DNA from: Planctomycetota bacterium | Lineage (GTDB): Bacteria > Planctomycetota > UBA8108 > UBA1146 > JAJFFE01 | Direction of reading: 5' to 3' | NCBI GenBank assembly: GCA_021776775.1 | Contig: JAJFFE010000216.1 | Span: 1 to 64,000, forward strand | DNA: 64,000 nt | In this document: in pieces, positions 1 to 10,474 of the stretch | Numbering within the stretch: the first letter of the stretch is position 1 | How the letters are laid out: each line of letters starts with the position of its first letter | The notes under the pieces: model-generated | The model's database searches: none | What the model was told of the DNA's origin: nothing | Seen by the model: only the letters and a program-made list of their open reading frames with translations | Position numbers and translations under genes: made by a program

Positions 1-3000
1 GTCGGGCTCGAGCGTCAGCGGTAGTCCATTCACCGTGACATCAACAGATACAAGCGCAGACTCGTCGGTCACGACGACGGTCACGGTCACGGTCTCGCCG
101 ATCGATACGATCGCTGGAGTCGCCGTCACGAGCACCTCGGGCGGCGTTATGTCGAGAGTCTCGGTGATCGAGATCGCGAAGAACTGCTCCGCGTCCAACC
201 CGCCGTCGTCGACCACCCGCACAGTGACGGGCGCCACGCCGACCTCGCTCGGCGTCCATTCGAGCAGCCCCGTCGCAGAAACAGTGGCCCCCACGGGCCC
301 TTCCACAATCTCATAGGTGAACGTGGTCGAGTCCGAGTCCTCCACGACGATCGCGTAGCTGTAGAGTTGCCCGACCTCCGCGTTGAATGGCGGAACCGAG
401 ACAATCTGTGGCGGGGAGTTCAGCGCTTCCGCGACGACAATCGTCAAGCTGCCGTCGGTGGTGTGGCCTCCGGGATCGCTCAGTTGAATCGTGACGTTGT
501 GTGGCCCCGCCTGAGTCGCGGACGGGGTCCACGCCAGCAGGCCGTCGGAGTCGATGGTCAAACCAGTCGGGGAGTCGAGTAGTGCGAAGCTAACGTCCTG
601 TCCTTCGCTCTCGTAGGCGTCGACGTCGTAGACCATCGGCACGCCTTCGGTGGCCGCGAGGCTCTCGGGCAGTGGCGGCTGGAAGATTGGTGGGCCATCG
701 AGCGCATCGAGCACTGTGATCGTGAACGACTCGCTCGCGGTGCCGCCGCGACTGTCGTCGACCAATAATACGACGTTGTGGGTGCCCGATTGCCATCCCG
801 CGGGCGTCCACGCAACAACGCCGGTGGCGGCGACGACGTTCATGCCGACCGGCGCTTCGGTCAGGCTCCAGAGCAAGGTATCCCCGTCGGGATCGGTCGC
901 GGTCGCGGGGTAGCCGTAGAATTCCCCCTCGGTCGCGGTGGTCGGCGCGACGCTCGTGATCTGCGGAAGCCGGTTCAACGCGTCGTCGATGACGAGTAAG
1001 TATCCCTGGTCGGTGGTATGGCCGTGGTCGTCGTTAGCCTGGACGACAATCCAATGCGGCCCGGCGTCGGTGCTCAGTGGTTCCCAGGTGACGAGCCCGG
1101 TCACGTCATCGATCGTCATGCCAGCGGGCGCGCTGTCGAGGGCGTAACTCACGGGGTCGCTGTCCGGATCGGTGGCGTCGACGTCATACTCATAGACCGT
1201 GCCTTCGGCGCCGACGATGAGCGGTAGCGACGTGAATACCGGGGGCAGGTTGTAATCGGGCTCGACACGTACGAGCACGCGGAAACTCTGCGTAGCGATC
1301 CCGGTTGCGCCATCCGTCGCGCGCACGGTGATGTCGTGCACACCGAGGTCGCTTCCCGTAGGTAGCCAGCTGGCTAGCCCCGTTGCGGAGTCTATCGACA
1401 TGCCAGTGGGTGCGAGCAACAAGCTGTACTCGAGCGTGTCCGAGTCGGCATCTGTGGCGTTCGCCGTGTATTCCCAAAGCATGTCGACGCCGGTAAAGGT
1501 CAGCGGTTGCGACGTGAAGAGTGGTGGCTGATTGTCCTCACACAAGTCGACGGCGCTGGTGGTCGCGTTGTTAGCGCTATCGGTCGACGTCACGGTCAAC
1601 ACCACGGTAGCGGCGCTGACGAGGGTTGAGCTACCGGGCGAAGCGGTACCAGGTGTCATGCCACACTCCCCGGCTCCACAGTTGAGCGTCAGCGAATCGC
1701 CGGCAACGTAGGCGAACTGCTCGCAACCGATATCGATCACGGCCTCGGTTATCACGTCGCCGCACGCGTCGCTCGCGTCGAACTGAGCGCTGACTTCAGT
1801 CAAAGCGCCAGCCACGAAGTCGCAACTCAGGAAGCTATCACAACCGAGTACGATCGGCGCTTGCCCGCAATCGGGGAAGGGGGCCACGGGATCGGGTCCT
1901 GACGCGAACAGATAGCTGAGCGTGTAGATCGGATCAGCAATGTCGAGCAGCTGATCGCCATTGGCATCGCCAGCGTCGAGGCAATTGAGCGACCCCGACA
2001 TGAAGAGGTAGCTCAGCGTGGTGATCGGATCAGCGATGTCGACCAAACCGTCATCGTTGGAATCCGCGCGGACATATATTCCGAAGGGTGCAGACTGTCG
2101 GTCTACGGTGACACTCAGCGTGGGTGGTCGGTGGTGTATGACGTCGATCGTGGTCTCGCAAGTGGAGCTGAATTCACCGTCGTTGACGGTCAGCGACACC
2201 GTGCAAGTCAGCAGCGCGTTCGTTGGTATCGTCAGGGTCGTAGTGACTGCGGTCGGATCATCGATGACCGCACCTGGACAATCCGCAATTTCCCACATGT
2301 ACGTGAGCGGTTGGTTTTCCGGATCGTGCGAGAGCACACCGATGAGTGGGACGCTGGCCGTGCCTCCGCTGCACTCAACGATGTACGGACCGCCCGCGGA
2401 ACAGACGGGCGCCTCGTGTGTGAAGCTCGAGAAGACAAACGGTGTTAGCGTCAAGACACCGAGTGCGGTGTCGATATCCTTGTGAAGAAAAGGATCCGAG
2501 AGGTCATCGCCGAGAGGATTCCACAGGCCCCGGTCGACGCCGGTGCTGATCTGCTTGCGGGTGAGCCACGAGAGGTAGCCCTCACGCGGCGACTCGGGGG
2601 CAGCGACCCCGATCGGCGTCGTGCCATCAGTGTCGTACTCCTGGCCCGTTTCCCAATCGAACGTGACTCCCTCGTTTTCGAGCAGAATGTTGGACGAACG
2701 TCCCAACAGACCGGCCCAGTCCCGCAGCCCACGACCGACGGTCCACATAGCGAAGTTGTTGTCGCGGTGGCCTTCAGCCCACGCACCGTAGTAGACATCG
2801 ACGTCAAATCTATCGCCGAGGTATGCAATCGCCGCGTCACGCTTGGCCGCGATGGTGTTCAGATCACCGGCTTCTGGTAGAGAGCTAATGATGTCGCCCG
2901 GTACCGCGCCGTCGGGATGCTCGGGGCCACGTTGAGTCGCGAGCACCGCCAGTCCGATCAGCCCGCAACCTGTGGTTCCCTGGGAGTGATTGTCAGCGAT

Positions 3001-5334
3001 CTGCGGGATGTCCGGATATTGCGCGGGATTCGGAACGAAGGCGGTAGTGATATCCGTATACGTGAACCTGCCGTTGGACTCCTGCGAAGCCACCAAGAAA
3101 TACTCGTGAGGGCGCTTCATCCAGTCCGGTACGTAGATGTCAAAGACCTCTTCTGCACCCCGGATGGCGACCCATGCGCCCTCGGCGTTGCACTGGTCAG
3201 GGCCGTAGAACTGTCCGTAACCGTAGCCGCCCTTGTTCACCGTCGTAACCGCCGGGCCAAATGTTATATGGCGACCCAGGAGATCGAGTAGATCTTCGAC
3301 GACCTCCCCGTAGGTCGAGCCGGCGAGCCTACCCGTCCAAATCACTTCGTCCGGCCTTGCGCTGGCGAGTAACGCGCAAGCGGCAAAGGCGGCGTTCTCG
3401 GTAGAAGCCATCGCTAGACCAGCCACACCGAGTGCTCGCCCGTTGGCGTTCATGTCAGAGATACCGTCGAGGACTGCGCCGTACTCGACGAGCGCCCAGG
3501 GTGCCGCATCGACCGCTATAATGTCGAACTTCTGAGTGATTCCATCGATCCCAAGCCTGACCGTCTCGGCGTAGATGCTATCCTGCGGATCTAGCGCAGA
3601 CGTGTGCCCGTGATTCCCGAAAGCCCACAGCACGCAGCCCGTCGAGCCGGGCTCGAACTGATCGCCCGGCCACGCCCAAGTCCCGTCCGCCCTCTGGCGT
3701 AGGTACAGTGCGCGCAGCGCTTCTTCCACGGCGATGTCGGCATCGATGCGTTGACTCTCGATGGGGTCGTCGGAGAGTTGGTCCGCGTCCGAGACGATGA
3801 TCAACTCGACGAACTTCGAGTCGGTCCCGAGTTCGCCGGAAACAGTCAACGTAACCCGCACGACCTCGGAAGTACTGCCGCCCTCCAGCGTAAACGTCAC
3901 TTCTTCGACGATGTCACGATCGTCGGTAACAACTCCACTCAGTTCTCCGTCGTGACTGACGGTAACATTTGCGTTCTCCGTGAACTCGAACGCGTAGGTA
4001 TGACCGAGCGCGGTACCGTCGCCTTGGTTGGCGTTGCCCCAAATTAGCGTCGATCGCCCCGGTCGCGCCTTGTGGCGCTCACCCGGATCGAGATCGGGTG
4101 CATTCGGATAGCCAGGCATGATGTTGACCACGAGCGGCTCCGGGCGTCGGTCATACTCGATGACGATGGCGGGAAGGCTGGCGACGTCAGTATTGTCGTT
4201 CCACTGGGCGCCGAGACCGTCCGCCAACGGCGACCAGAAGTGAGCATAGTGCTCCTTACCAAGGTGGGATGTGGTGCCTCCATCGTCCGGCTGTCCCGCA
4301 GCCCACGCGCTGAAGGACCACGGCTCGCCCGAAACCCATTTCCACTCTGCGAGTGGGTCTGCGTCAGCAACGGTAGAACTTCCACGATACTGCAACGCGC
4401 CGATCCAGGGGCCGATGCACGAAGTTGTCAGTGGAAACGTCGGCGGCACCACTCCGGTCTTCCATGCGCCCGGAGTTTCCCAACTCAACGCCGCGACGAA
4501 CTGGTTTTCCTCTGCGCTGGTCAACGTTGCCAGGTACCCACCCGCGCGCCGCGCTGCAAAGGACGCCTCGAGCGCGGTGAACCCGGTATCAGAAAAGCCC
4601 GGAAACACCCGGACCTCGTACCAGTGGCCGTTGCCGCCTTCAGAAATCGGCCACTCGACGATGCGCGGAGACTTGTCCACGCGTAGGTTGTCGACCTTCG
4701 CCGTGAACGACGAGGCCCCCTGGTCTTTGTAGCTATAGAACTCAATGTCGGCATCGAGATCACCCACCACCGGGAACACATGGAATGGAGTCCAGTGTTC
4801 TCCCGGGGCGCGATACGCGACCTCGACAGATGAACCAAAGCGACTAATCCTGAGGGAACCGCTGGTGACCGCGGTCGAAGCCCAGGTATAGCCCGCAAAG
4901 CCGGGTCCGAGCCCAGTCTCGAACCGTCGACTCGACGCGAAGTCTTTGTGCTGAATCGACACCATGCCGTCGGGGTCACCGACCGGGACCACCCGAAGCG
5001 TGAACGACCGGATCCCAGGGCCAACAAACGGCGCGTCGTAGTCGAAATCGATGGAAATGACGAAGTCTCCGCAGACCCGATTCGAACCCGTTGCGGTGGC
5101 GCCTATGCTACCGGGGCCGCAGCCGCCGATTTGCACAAGCAGCATCTCTCCGCCGCTCTCGCTCAGACTGCCACAGCTCGTAGTCCATGTGGAATAGCTC
5201 GGATCGATCACGCCGTCCTCGAAGTCGTCTAGGAACGGTCCGAGACATTCCTGCGCTCGAGCTGACGTGGTCGACAACCCGACGACTAGGACCAGGAGTA
5301 GTTGGAGGCCCCTGCGAGATGGCATATGAATCAT
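1..5334 (-). CDS. Giant secreted multidomain protein (CTLD, terpene-cyclase-like toroid, dockerin, He_PIG repeats), 3' end missing
   Basis: An open frame of 1778 codons enters from ATG at 5334 and has no stop before the window edge, so the C-terminus is missing. AGGA lies about 9 nt before the ATG; a second ATG is at 5325. The N-terminus is a signal peptide ending near ARA-QE. In order I see a jelly-roll-like region (residues about 30-215), a C-type lectin domain (about 222-395, with the WND motif), a region resembling squalene-cyclase/prenyltransferase alpha-toroid repeats (about 525-865), a PKD/Ig-like domain (about 955-1065), a tandem dockerin pair (about 1087-1150, NDDGLVDIADPI and NGDQLLDIADPI), a Cys-rich linker, then five putative-Ig (He_PIG) repeats ending in TWxP-type motifs (about 1265-1730). 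The dockerin is internal, unlike the C-terminal ones elsewhere here. Likely an exported adhesin or matrix protein; enzymatic activity of the toroid is not supported. Confidence 0.9.
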   Translation of the reverse strand, partial: MIHMPSRRGLQLLLVLVVGLSTTSARAQECLGPFLDDFEDGVIDPSYSTWTTSCGSLSESGGEMLLVQIGGCGPGSIGATATGSNRVCGDFVISIDFDYDAPFVGPGIRSFTLRVVPVGDPDGMVSIQHKDFASSRRFETGLGPGFAGYTWASTAVTSGSLRISRFGSSVEVAYRAPGEHWTPFHVFPVVGDLDADIEFYSYKDQGASSFTAKVDNLRVDKSPRIVEWPISEGGNGHWYEVRVFPGFSDTGFTALEASFAARRAGGYLATLTSAEENQFVAALSWETPGAWKTGVVPPTFPLTTSCIGPWIGALQYRGSSTVADADPLAEWKWVSGEPWSFSAWAAGQPDDGGTTSHLGKEHYAHFWSPLADGLGAQWNDNTDVASLPAIVIEYDRRPEPLVVNIMPGYPNAPDLDPGERHKARPGRSTLIWGNANQGDGTALGHTYAFEFTENANVTVSHDGELSGVVTDDRDIVEEVTFTLEGGSTSEVVRVTLTVSGELGTDSKFVELIIVSDADQLSDDPIESQRIDADIAVEEALRALYLRQRADGTWAWPGDQFEPGSTGCVLWAFGNHGHTSALDPQDSIYAETVRLGIDGITQKFDIIAVDAAPWALVEYGAVLDGISDMNANGRALGVAGLAMASTENAAFAACALLASARPDEVIWTGRLAGSTYGEVVEDLLDLLGRHITFGPAVTTVNKGGYGYGQFYGPDQCNAEGAWVAIRGAEEVFDIYVPDWMKRPHEYFLVASQESNGRFTYTDITTAFVPNPAQYPDIPQIADNHSQGTTGCGLIGLAVLATQRGPEHPDGAVPGDIISSLPEAGDLNTIAAKRDAAIAYLGDRFDVDVYYGAWAEGHRDNNFAMWTVGRGLRDWAGLLGRSSNILLENEGVTFDWETGQEYDTDGTTPIGVAAPESPREGYLSWLTRKQISTGVDRGLWNPLGDDLSDPFLHKDIDTALGVLTLTPFVFSSFTHEAPVCSAGGPYIVECSGGTASVPLIGVLSHDPENQPLTYMWEIADCPGAVIDDPTAVTTTLTIPTNALLTCTVSLTVNDGEFSSTCETTIDVIHHRPPTLSVTVDRQSAPFGIYVRADSNDDGLVDIADPITTLSYLFMSGSLNCLDAGDANGDQLLDIADPIYTLSYLFASGPDPVAPFPDCGQAPIVLGCDSFLSCDFVAGALTEVSAQFDASDACGDVITEAVIDIGCEQFAYVAGDSLTLNCGAGECGMTPGTASPGSSTLVSAATVVLTVTSTDSANNATTSAVDLCEDNQPPLFTSQPLTFTGVDMLWEYTANATDADSDTLEYSLLLAPTGMSIDSATGLASWLPTGSDLGVHDITVRATDGATGIATQSFRVLVRVEPDYNLPPVFTSLPLIVGAEGTVYEYDVDATDPDSDPVSYALDSAPAGMTIDDVTGLVTWEPLSTDAGPHWIVVQANDDHGHTTDQGYLLVIDDALNRLPQITSVAPTTATEGEFYGYPATATDPDGDTLLWSLTEAPVGMNVVAATGVVAWTPAGWQSGTHNVVLLVDDSRGGTASESFTITVLDALDGPPIFQPPLPESLAATEGVPMVYDVDAYESEGQDVSFALLDSPTGLTIDSDGLLAWTPSATQAGPHNVTIQLSDPGGHTTDGSLTIVVAEALNSPPQIVSVPPFNAEVGQLYSYAIVVEDSDSTTFTYEIVEGPVGATVSATGLLEWTPSEVGVAPVTVRVVDDGGLDAEQFFAISITETLDITPPEVLVTATPAIVSIGETVTVTVVVTDESALVSVDVTVNGLPLTLEPD

Positions 5335-5687
5335 GATATATTCCTGTCAACACCAACGTTAGATGCGCGGTCCCACCGGCGAAGCTCCCACGGCTTGCCC
5401 GGAGTTCTCGGAGTTCACCACGCGCACGAGATCTCCAACTCGTCGGCGTGATGTATTCACCTTACCGACATTACGCGCCGTCGCCTTGGCCACTCCCTCA
5501 ACGAATTGTGATTGAGGTCGATCACAGCAGCCCGTCCCCCGTCCAGCCCACGACGCGACCGTTGCAAGCCCCCTATTTTGAGCAAGATAGCAAGATAGCA
5601 GGGTGGACAACTTCGACGAACGAATCGAGAATCAGGGAGAATCGCAGTTCTGTTCAGAGCCAACCGGCGCAGGGGAAAGCTGAGTTC
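5335..5687. other. Divergent intergenic region without a recognised gene
   Basis: It separates the giant surface-protein gene (minus) from the sigma-factor gene (plus), so it should carry both promoters. I see a short direct repeat (GATAGCAAGATAGCA near 5586) but no clear -35/-10 pair. The sigma frame stays open upstream to 5448, but that part lacks sigma-family residues and I treat it as leader. Confidence 0.5.
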
Positions 5688-6260
5688 ATGGACACTCCTG
5701 ATCCGACGTCGCTTCTCACCGCCGCCCGGGACGGAGACGTCCGCGCTGCGGATCAACTGATGCCGATCGTCTACGAAGAACTCCGCGCAATCGCGGCCGT
5801 GCTCGTTGCCAGAGAACACGCCGACAGCGGTCTGCAAGCGACGGCCATCGTTCACGAAGCGTACTTGCGGCTCGTCGATCAGACTCGAGTCGCCTGGAAG
5901 GACTCCGTTCACTTTCGTCGCGTGGCGGCTACGATCATGCGGCGCGTACTCGTGGACGAAGCTCGACAGCGGGATCGGCTGAAGCGCGGCGGTCACTTGC
6001 AACGCGTCACCCTGACGACGAACATATTTGCGAACACGGACTCGATCGACCTTCTCGAACTCGACGACTTGATCGAAACGCTCGCCGCCGAAGACGAACG
6101 CTCGGCCGCGACCGTCGTATATCGTTTCTTCGGCGGACTCACTCTGGAAGAAACGGCGGCCACGCTAGACGTCTCTTCCGCTACGGTCGAACGTGACTGG
6201 CAGTTCGCGCGCACGTGGTTGTATCGACACCTCTTTCCGCGAGACGACGTGAGCTCGTAA
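5688..6260 (+). CDS. ECF-like RNA polymerase sigma factor (planctomycete Sig-70 subfamily)
   Basis: A 190-residue sigma-70 family protein. Region 2 is visible around VYEELRAIAAVL and ATAIVHEAYLRLVD, with the HFRRVAATIMRRVLVDEAR stretch that marks the ECF-like subfamily expanded in planctomycetes; region 4 is the helix-turn-helix LTLEETAATLDVSSATVERDW. The start at ATG 5688 fits the family length and has AGGGGA upstream. There is no linked zinc-finger anti-sigma gene. Instead a transmembrane Ser/Thr kinase follows 26 bp downstream, a pairing known in planctomycetes, so regulation by the kinase is a reasonable inference. Promoter targets cannot be read from the sequence. Confidence 0.93.
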   Translation: MDTPDPTSLLTAARDGDVRAADQLMPIVYEELRAIAAVLVAREHADSGLQATAIVHEAYLRLVDQTRVAWKDSVHFRRVAATIMRRVLVDEARQRDRLKRGGHLQRVTLTTNIFANTDSIDLLELDDLIETLAAEDERSAATVVYRFFGGLTLEETAATLDVSSATVERDWQFARTWLYRHLFPRDDVSS

Positions 6261-6286
6261 CGAAGAGCGAGATAGCGAGGGGACTC

Positions 6287-9200
6287 ATGGACTCCGTCCC
6301 ACTGCAACGTATCAAGAGGATTTACCTCCAGGCCCTCAATCTCTCACCAGAGTCGAGAGCGCAATTCCTCGACACGGAGTGCCGCGACGAACCCGAGTTG
6401 CGAGCCGAAGTCGACCTTCTTCTCGACTCCACCCCGAGCGCCGACTTTCTCATCTCAGATTCGATGTCTCTGCCCCTAACGGATCCTGAATTCGAACGCA
6501 TCGGTCGGTACAAGATACTCGGCAAGATCGCGTCGGGCGGAATGGGAACCGTGTGGGAGGCGGAACAAGACGAACCTAGACGCCGGGTGGCGATAAAAGT
6601 CCTCCATTGGTTCGCCCGCGAAGAAAGGGACCTCGCTCGATTCCAGCGCGAAGCTGCCGTCCTCGCCTACCTGGACCACCCGAACATCGCACGTGTCGTC
6701 GAAGCGGGTACCGAATCGTTCGCGGGTACTCCAGTGGCCTACATCGTCATGGAGCTTGTCGAGGAGCCACTTTCGATTGTCGAGCACGCCAAGCGAAACG
6801 AACTCGACCGTGCGCAGCGCATCGAGATATTCCTCACAGTTTGTGCCGCAATACAGCATGGGCACCGACGCGGAATCATCCACCGCGATATCAAACCAGA
6901 CAACATCCTCGTGGATAGCCAAAACGTGCCGCGTGTGATCGACTTCGGAATTGCCCAATGCACTGGGTCCGATTTCGAGATCGCAACCGTCCACACCGAG
7001 AAGGGCCAACTTCTCGGTACGCTTCGCTACATGAGCCCCGAGCAGCTGACAGGAATCGAAGGCGCGGTCGATTCCAGGACCGACGTCTACTCCCTCGGGC
7101 TGGTGCTCTACGAACTACTGACCGATTCGTTTCCGTACGAACTTGGAGAAGCCAGGTTCTTCGACACACCTAGAATCATCCGCGAAGTGGCTGCGACCCC
7201 GCTTTCCAGACACGACCCCACCCTCGGCGGGGACCTCGAAGCGATCCTCGATCGTACTTTGGCAAAAGACCCGGAGCATAGGTACGGCTCCGTCCTCGAG
7301 CTCCAAATGGAGATCGAGCGTCATTTGGCGGGGGAACCGGTTCTGGTTCGGCGCCACCACAACGGCTACATCCTGCAGCGAACCATCGCCAAATATCGGG
7401 TTTCGATCGCCGCCGTCTCGGTCCTTCTCATCGCCTTGATCGCGACCGCGTTAACGTTCGCGAACCTCTACAGCAAAGAACAGATCGCCAGCGAGGCGTC
7501 GGATCGCAATGCGTATTACAACTCGATCGCACTGGCGTACGACGCCTTCGAGAACTTGGACACTCGCCGAATGCGCGAGCTACTAGAGCAGTGCCCTCGA
7601 GAACGGCGAGGCTGGGAGTGGAACTACTTGTACCGGCGAAGCGACGACAGCACGGGTGTGCTGCGCAGCCACGACGGTACAGTCGCCTGCGTCGCGGCTA
7701 GCGGAGATGGCCGGTGGATCGTGACCGGAGGGGACGACGATCGGGTTCGCGTTTGGGATGCCGAGACCGCGACGCTGGTTCGTACGCACAACGGACACGC
7801 GAACCATGTCGTCGTCGTTGACTTCGCGCCGCAGGGGGCGCGCTTCGTTTCCGGCGGGCATGACGGCCAGCTCATGGTCTGGGATTGTGAGTCGGCGTCG
7901 AGCGTCGTCACGATACAGACCGGACACAAGGTCTTCACTGCTGCCCTACTCTCGGACGGTCGGATCGTAGCGGCAGGAGAGCACCCGTTTATCGGAATCT
8001 GGTCAAGCGATGGGGAGTGTGAACAACTTGTGGCCAACACTTTCGGAGTCTTCCGTCTCGACGTGAGCGCAGACGAACGGTACTTGGCGGCCGGAGGTGA
8101 CGACCGCGTCTTGTGGGTCTGGGACCTGATTGAAAAAAAATTAGTTCAAACGATCGATCAAGTCCCCGGTTGGAGTTTCTTCGGTCGACCCACGCGATCA
8201 CACCACAGTCGGATCGTGGGAGTCCGGTTCGCACACGGAAGTCAACTTGTCGCCACGGCCGAGGGGGACCACTTCGGCAAGGTTTGGAACCGAAGCACAG
8301 GTCGAATACTTTACGCCGAGCGCTACCCGCTCCCCATCGGGCAGATAGACATTTCGCCATTGAGCCGGCACGTCGCACTCACGCTCGGCGCCGTCGTGCA
8401 ACCTCGACGGTTCGATCAACATCACCCAGAACATCCGCTTCGAGGTCACGATCGCGCAGTAACCGACGTCAAGTTCATGGGTGAGACTCACTTGGTCTCG
8501 TCTAGCGTCGACGGCACCGCGCGGATCTGGGACCTCAACCGACGCCGAGGAGTGTCGATATTCCGAGAACACGAAAGTGAAGTTCTGGATGTCGGCTTCT
8601 CACCAACCGGGACGTGGCTGGCAACCGCCGGGCGAGATCAAAAGATCGTCCTTTGGCAGTGGCAGGGTCGCCGACCAAAGAAAGCACTCGAGTGGGTGGC
8701 GCACCCGAAGGGTCGGATTACGAAGATCGCCTGGGCGCCCGACGGGCAGAGACTCGCGTCGATCGCCTCCGACGGAGTGCTACGGATCTGGAGTGTTCCC
8801 GACGGCCGTGAGGTGTCAGTTATCCAACTCGAGCGGGGAGGTCTCGGGCTCGACTGGCGCGGAGAGTTCATCGCGTCTCTCACGGATCAAGGTCGAATCG
8901 ATATCTGGTCGAGCGAGACGCTAGAGTGTATTCGAAGCGTTGATCCGCCTGACAATCAAGTGCGTTCGATCGCACTAGATCCTCGGGGTGAACGCATGGC
9001 GGTCGGAAGGAGCGATGGGTCGATTGAAATTCACTCCACACGCACGGGCGAAGCGCTCAGGACGGGTCCGGGGGAATTCGGGAGTGTAAACCGGCTCGCG
9101 TACTCTCCAGACGGACGTAACCTGGCGATTGGTACCACCAGCGGCAATGTCGCTATCTGGAATCTCGAAGAGCCTGCCCCAGTGATTTTTGCCAGTCTCG

Positions 9201-9430
9201 ATCGAAACGTCGAAGACCTTGCCTTTTCGCCCGATGGCCTGCGACTACTTACCACCGACTTCACTCCGATCGCACGCCTCTGGGCCGTCGAGACGAGACA
9301 GCCCCTGATTCGACTTGTCGGTCATCGCGCGCAGGTTCGCGCGGCAGAGTTCTCGCACGATGGCAACACCATTGTCTCAGGCAGCGGCGATTCTCGAGTG
9401 AGAGTATGGGACGGGACTCCAATGAACTAG
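6287..9430 (+). CDS. Transmembrane Ser/Thr protein kinase with C-terminal WD40 repeats
   Basis: A 1047-residue Hanks-type kinase. The catalytic domain spans about residues 74-340: glycine-rich loop GKIASGGMG, VAIK lysine at about 104, catalytic loop HRDIKPDN at 199-206, DFG at 219-221 and the YMSPEQ activation segment near 249. All key residues are present, so it should be active. A single membrane helix (about 371-393) is followed by a linker common to planctomycete kinases (RRGWEWNYLYRR) and roughly a dozen WD40 repeats (about 470-1045) forming beta-propellers. The kinase side should be cytoplasmic and the propellers outside. ATG 6287 is chosen because GCGAGGGG precedes it and the sigma gene ends 26 bp upstream. 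It probably senses or scaffolds protein partners and acts with the sigma factor. Confidence 0.95.
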   Translation: MDSVPLQRIKRIYLQALNLSPESRAQFLDTECRDEPELRAEVDLLLDSTPSADFLISDSMSLPLTDPEFERIGRYKILGKIASGGMGTVWEAEQDEPRRRVAIKVLHWFAREERDLARFQREAAVLAYLDHPNIARVVEAGTESFAGTPVAYIVMELVEEPLSIVEHAKRNELDRAQRIEIFLTVCAAIQHGHRRGIIHRDIKPDNILVDSQNVPRVIDFGIAQCTGSDFEIATVHTEKGQLLGTLRYMSPEQLTGIEGAVDSRTDVYSLGLVLYELLTDSFPYELGEARFFDTPRIIREVAATPLSRHDPTLGGDLEAILDRTLAKDPEHRYGSVLELQMEIERHLAGEPVLVRRHHNGYILQRTIAKYRVSIAAVSVLLIALIATALTFANLYSKEQIASEASDRNAYYNSIALAYDAFENLDTRRMRELLEQCPRERRGWEWNYLYRRSDDSTGVLRSHDGTVACVAASGDGRWIVTGGDDDRVRVWDAETATLVRTHNGHANHVVVVDFAPQGARFVSGGHDGQLMVWDCESASSVVTIQTGHKVFTAALLSDGRIVAAGEHPFIGIWSSDGECEQLVANTFGVFRLDVSADERYLAAGGDDRVLWVWDLIEKKLVQTIDQVPGWSFFGRPTRSHHSRIVGVRFAHGSQLVATAEGDHFGKVWNRSTGRILYAERYPLPIGQIDISPLSRHVALTLGAVVQPRRFDQHHPEHPLRGHDRAVTDVKFMGETHLVSSSVDGTARIWDLNRRRGVSIFREHESEVLDVGFSPTGTWLATAGRDQKIVLWQWQGRRPKKALEWVAHPKGRITKIAWAPDGQRLASIASDGVLRIWSVPDGREVSVIQLERGGLGLDWRGEFIASLTDQGRIDIWSSETLECIRSVDPPDNQVRSIALDPRGERMAVGRSDGSIEIHSTRTGEALRTGPGEFGSVNRLAYSPDGRNLAIGTTSGNVAIWNLEEPAPVIFASLDRNVEDLAFSPDGLRLLTTDFTPIARLWAVETRQPLIRLVGHRAQVRAAEFSHDGNTIVSGSGDSRVRVWDGTPMN

Positions 9431-9606
9431 CGGAGCCGGCCGGCCCGAACTCTCGCGTCGTCCATCCAACCTCCGCCGAAAACCGAGAGCCCGGAGACTA
9501 GCTCGCTCGACGCCGGAAGCGAAGCCGTTCCCGAGAATCCGAAAGAGGCCACCGCGCCGCGGGAAAGCCATTGGCCGCGACTCGACGTCGCGCTAAGCTC
9601 CTCGCC

Positions 9607-10359
9607 ATGAACGCATCGGACTCTCTGCGCGACGACGTCGACGAGCGCCTCCTCGGACTGTTCTCCGAGGACCCTAGCCTCCAACGAACTATCGTCAGCG
9701 AGCTCATCGAACGGGCTCCCACCGAACCGGACTTGGAAGAAGCGCTCGTCGAGGCGCTCGAGATGTCCCTCGAGCACTGGAACGACGATACGCAAGCGAC
9801 CCTCTGGATCGTCGTGATCCTCGGTGAGATTAGTCTCGAACGCGCGGTGCCGGTGATCTACCAGGCGCTGTCGACCGAAGACGAACTCTACGTCGCAGCG
9901 GCGGTGCGCGCGTTCCGTCGCATTGGCGACGCCGCCTTCAACATGCTGCTCGAAAACCTCGACGCCGAGAAAATGACCGAGGACACTTTCTCCTCGGCAA
10001 TGCGAGTCCTCGAAGGGGTCCGGCTTCACGACGTACCGGGCACGCGCGAAGTGATCGAGCAACAATTGATCACGTTCATCAGCCAGCCAAAAAAAGGACG
10101 CCGCGGCGAACTCTGTTCGGAAGCAGCCGCGCTGACCCTCGCGCACATCGGCTGCCCGCAAGCGCGCGACGCCATCGAACATCTGCACAACGTCGTCTAC
10201 CGACGCAGCAACTCCTTCCTGCAAGAAGCGCTCGACCTCATCGACGACCTGCCCGATGGCGTCCCCTCCGAGGCCGAGTTGCCGTGGCACGAAGAGTTCC
10301 GCTGGGCCCTCGAAGGCGACCCCGGCGGCGAACTGAGCGCGTTCTTCGAGGACGAGTAG
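9607..10359 (+). CDS. HEAT-repeat-like helical protein, function unknown
   Basis: A 250-residue protein with no signal peptide and a strongly acidic composition. Repeated amphipathic helix pairs of the HEAT/Armadillo type can be seen, for example AVPVIYQALSTEDELYVAAA followed by RAFRRIGDAAFNMLLENL, and later LTLAHIGCPQARDAIEHL. Such alpha-solenoids act as protein-interaction scaffolds; no catalytic motif is present. The chosen ATG excludes an arginine-rich upstream stretch that looks non-coding. It stands alone between the kinase and the duplicated lipoproteins, so context gives no job. Confidence 0.75.
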   Translation: MNASDSLRDDVDERLLGLFSEDPSLQRTIVSELIERAPTEPDLEEALVEALEMSLEHWNDDTQATLWIVVILGEISLERAVPVIYQALSTEDELYVAAAVRAFRRIGDAAFNMLLENLDAEKMTEDTFSSAMRVLEGVRLHDVPGTREVIEQQLITFISQPKKGRRGELCSEAAALTLAHIGCPQARDAIEHLHNVVYRRSNSFLQEALDLIDDLPDGVPSEAELPWHEEFRWALEGDPGGELSAFFEDE

Positions 10360-10474
10360 CGCGTCGATCGAATCCCCAACGAGCAGACAAGCCGCCCGGC
10401 GTCACGGGATAGCGCGCCCGCACACACATCATGGTTGAGTCATCGATGGTGCTTAGCGACCCCGAGTAGAAGTA

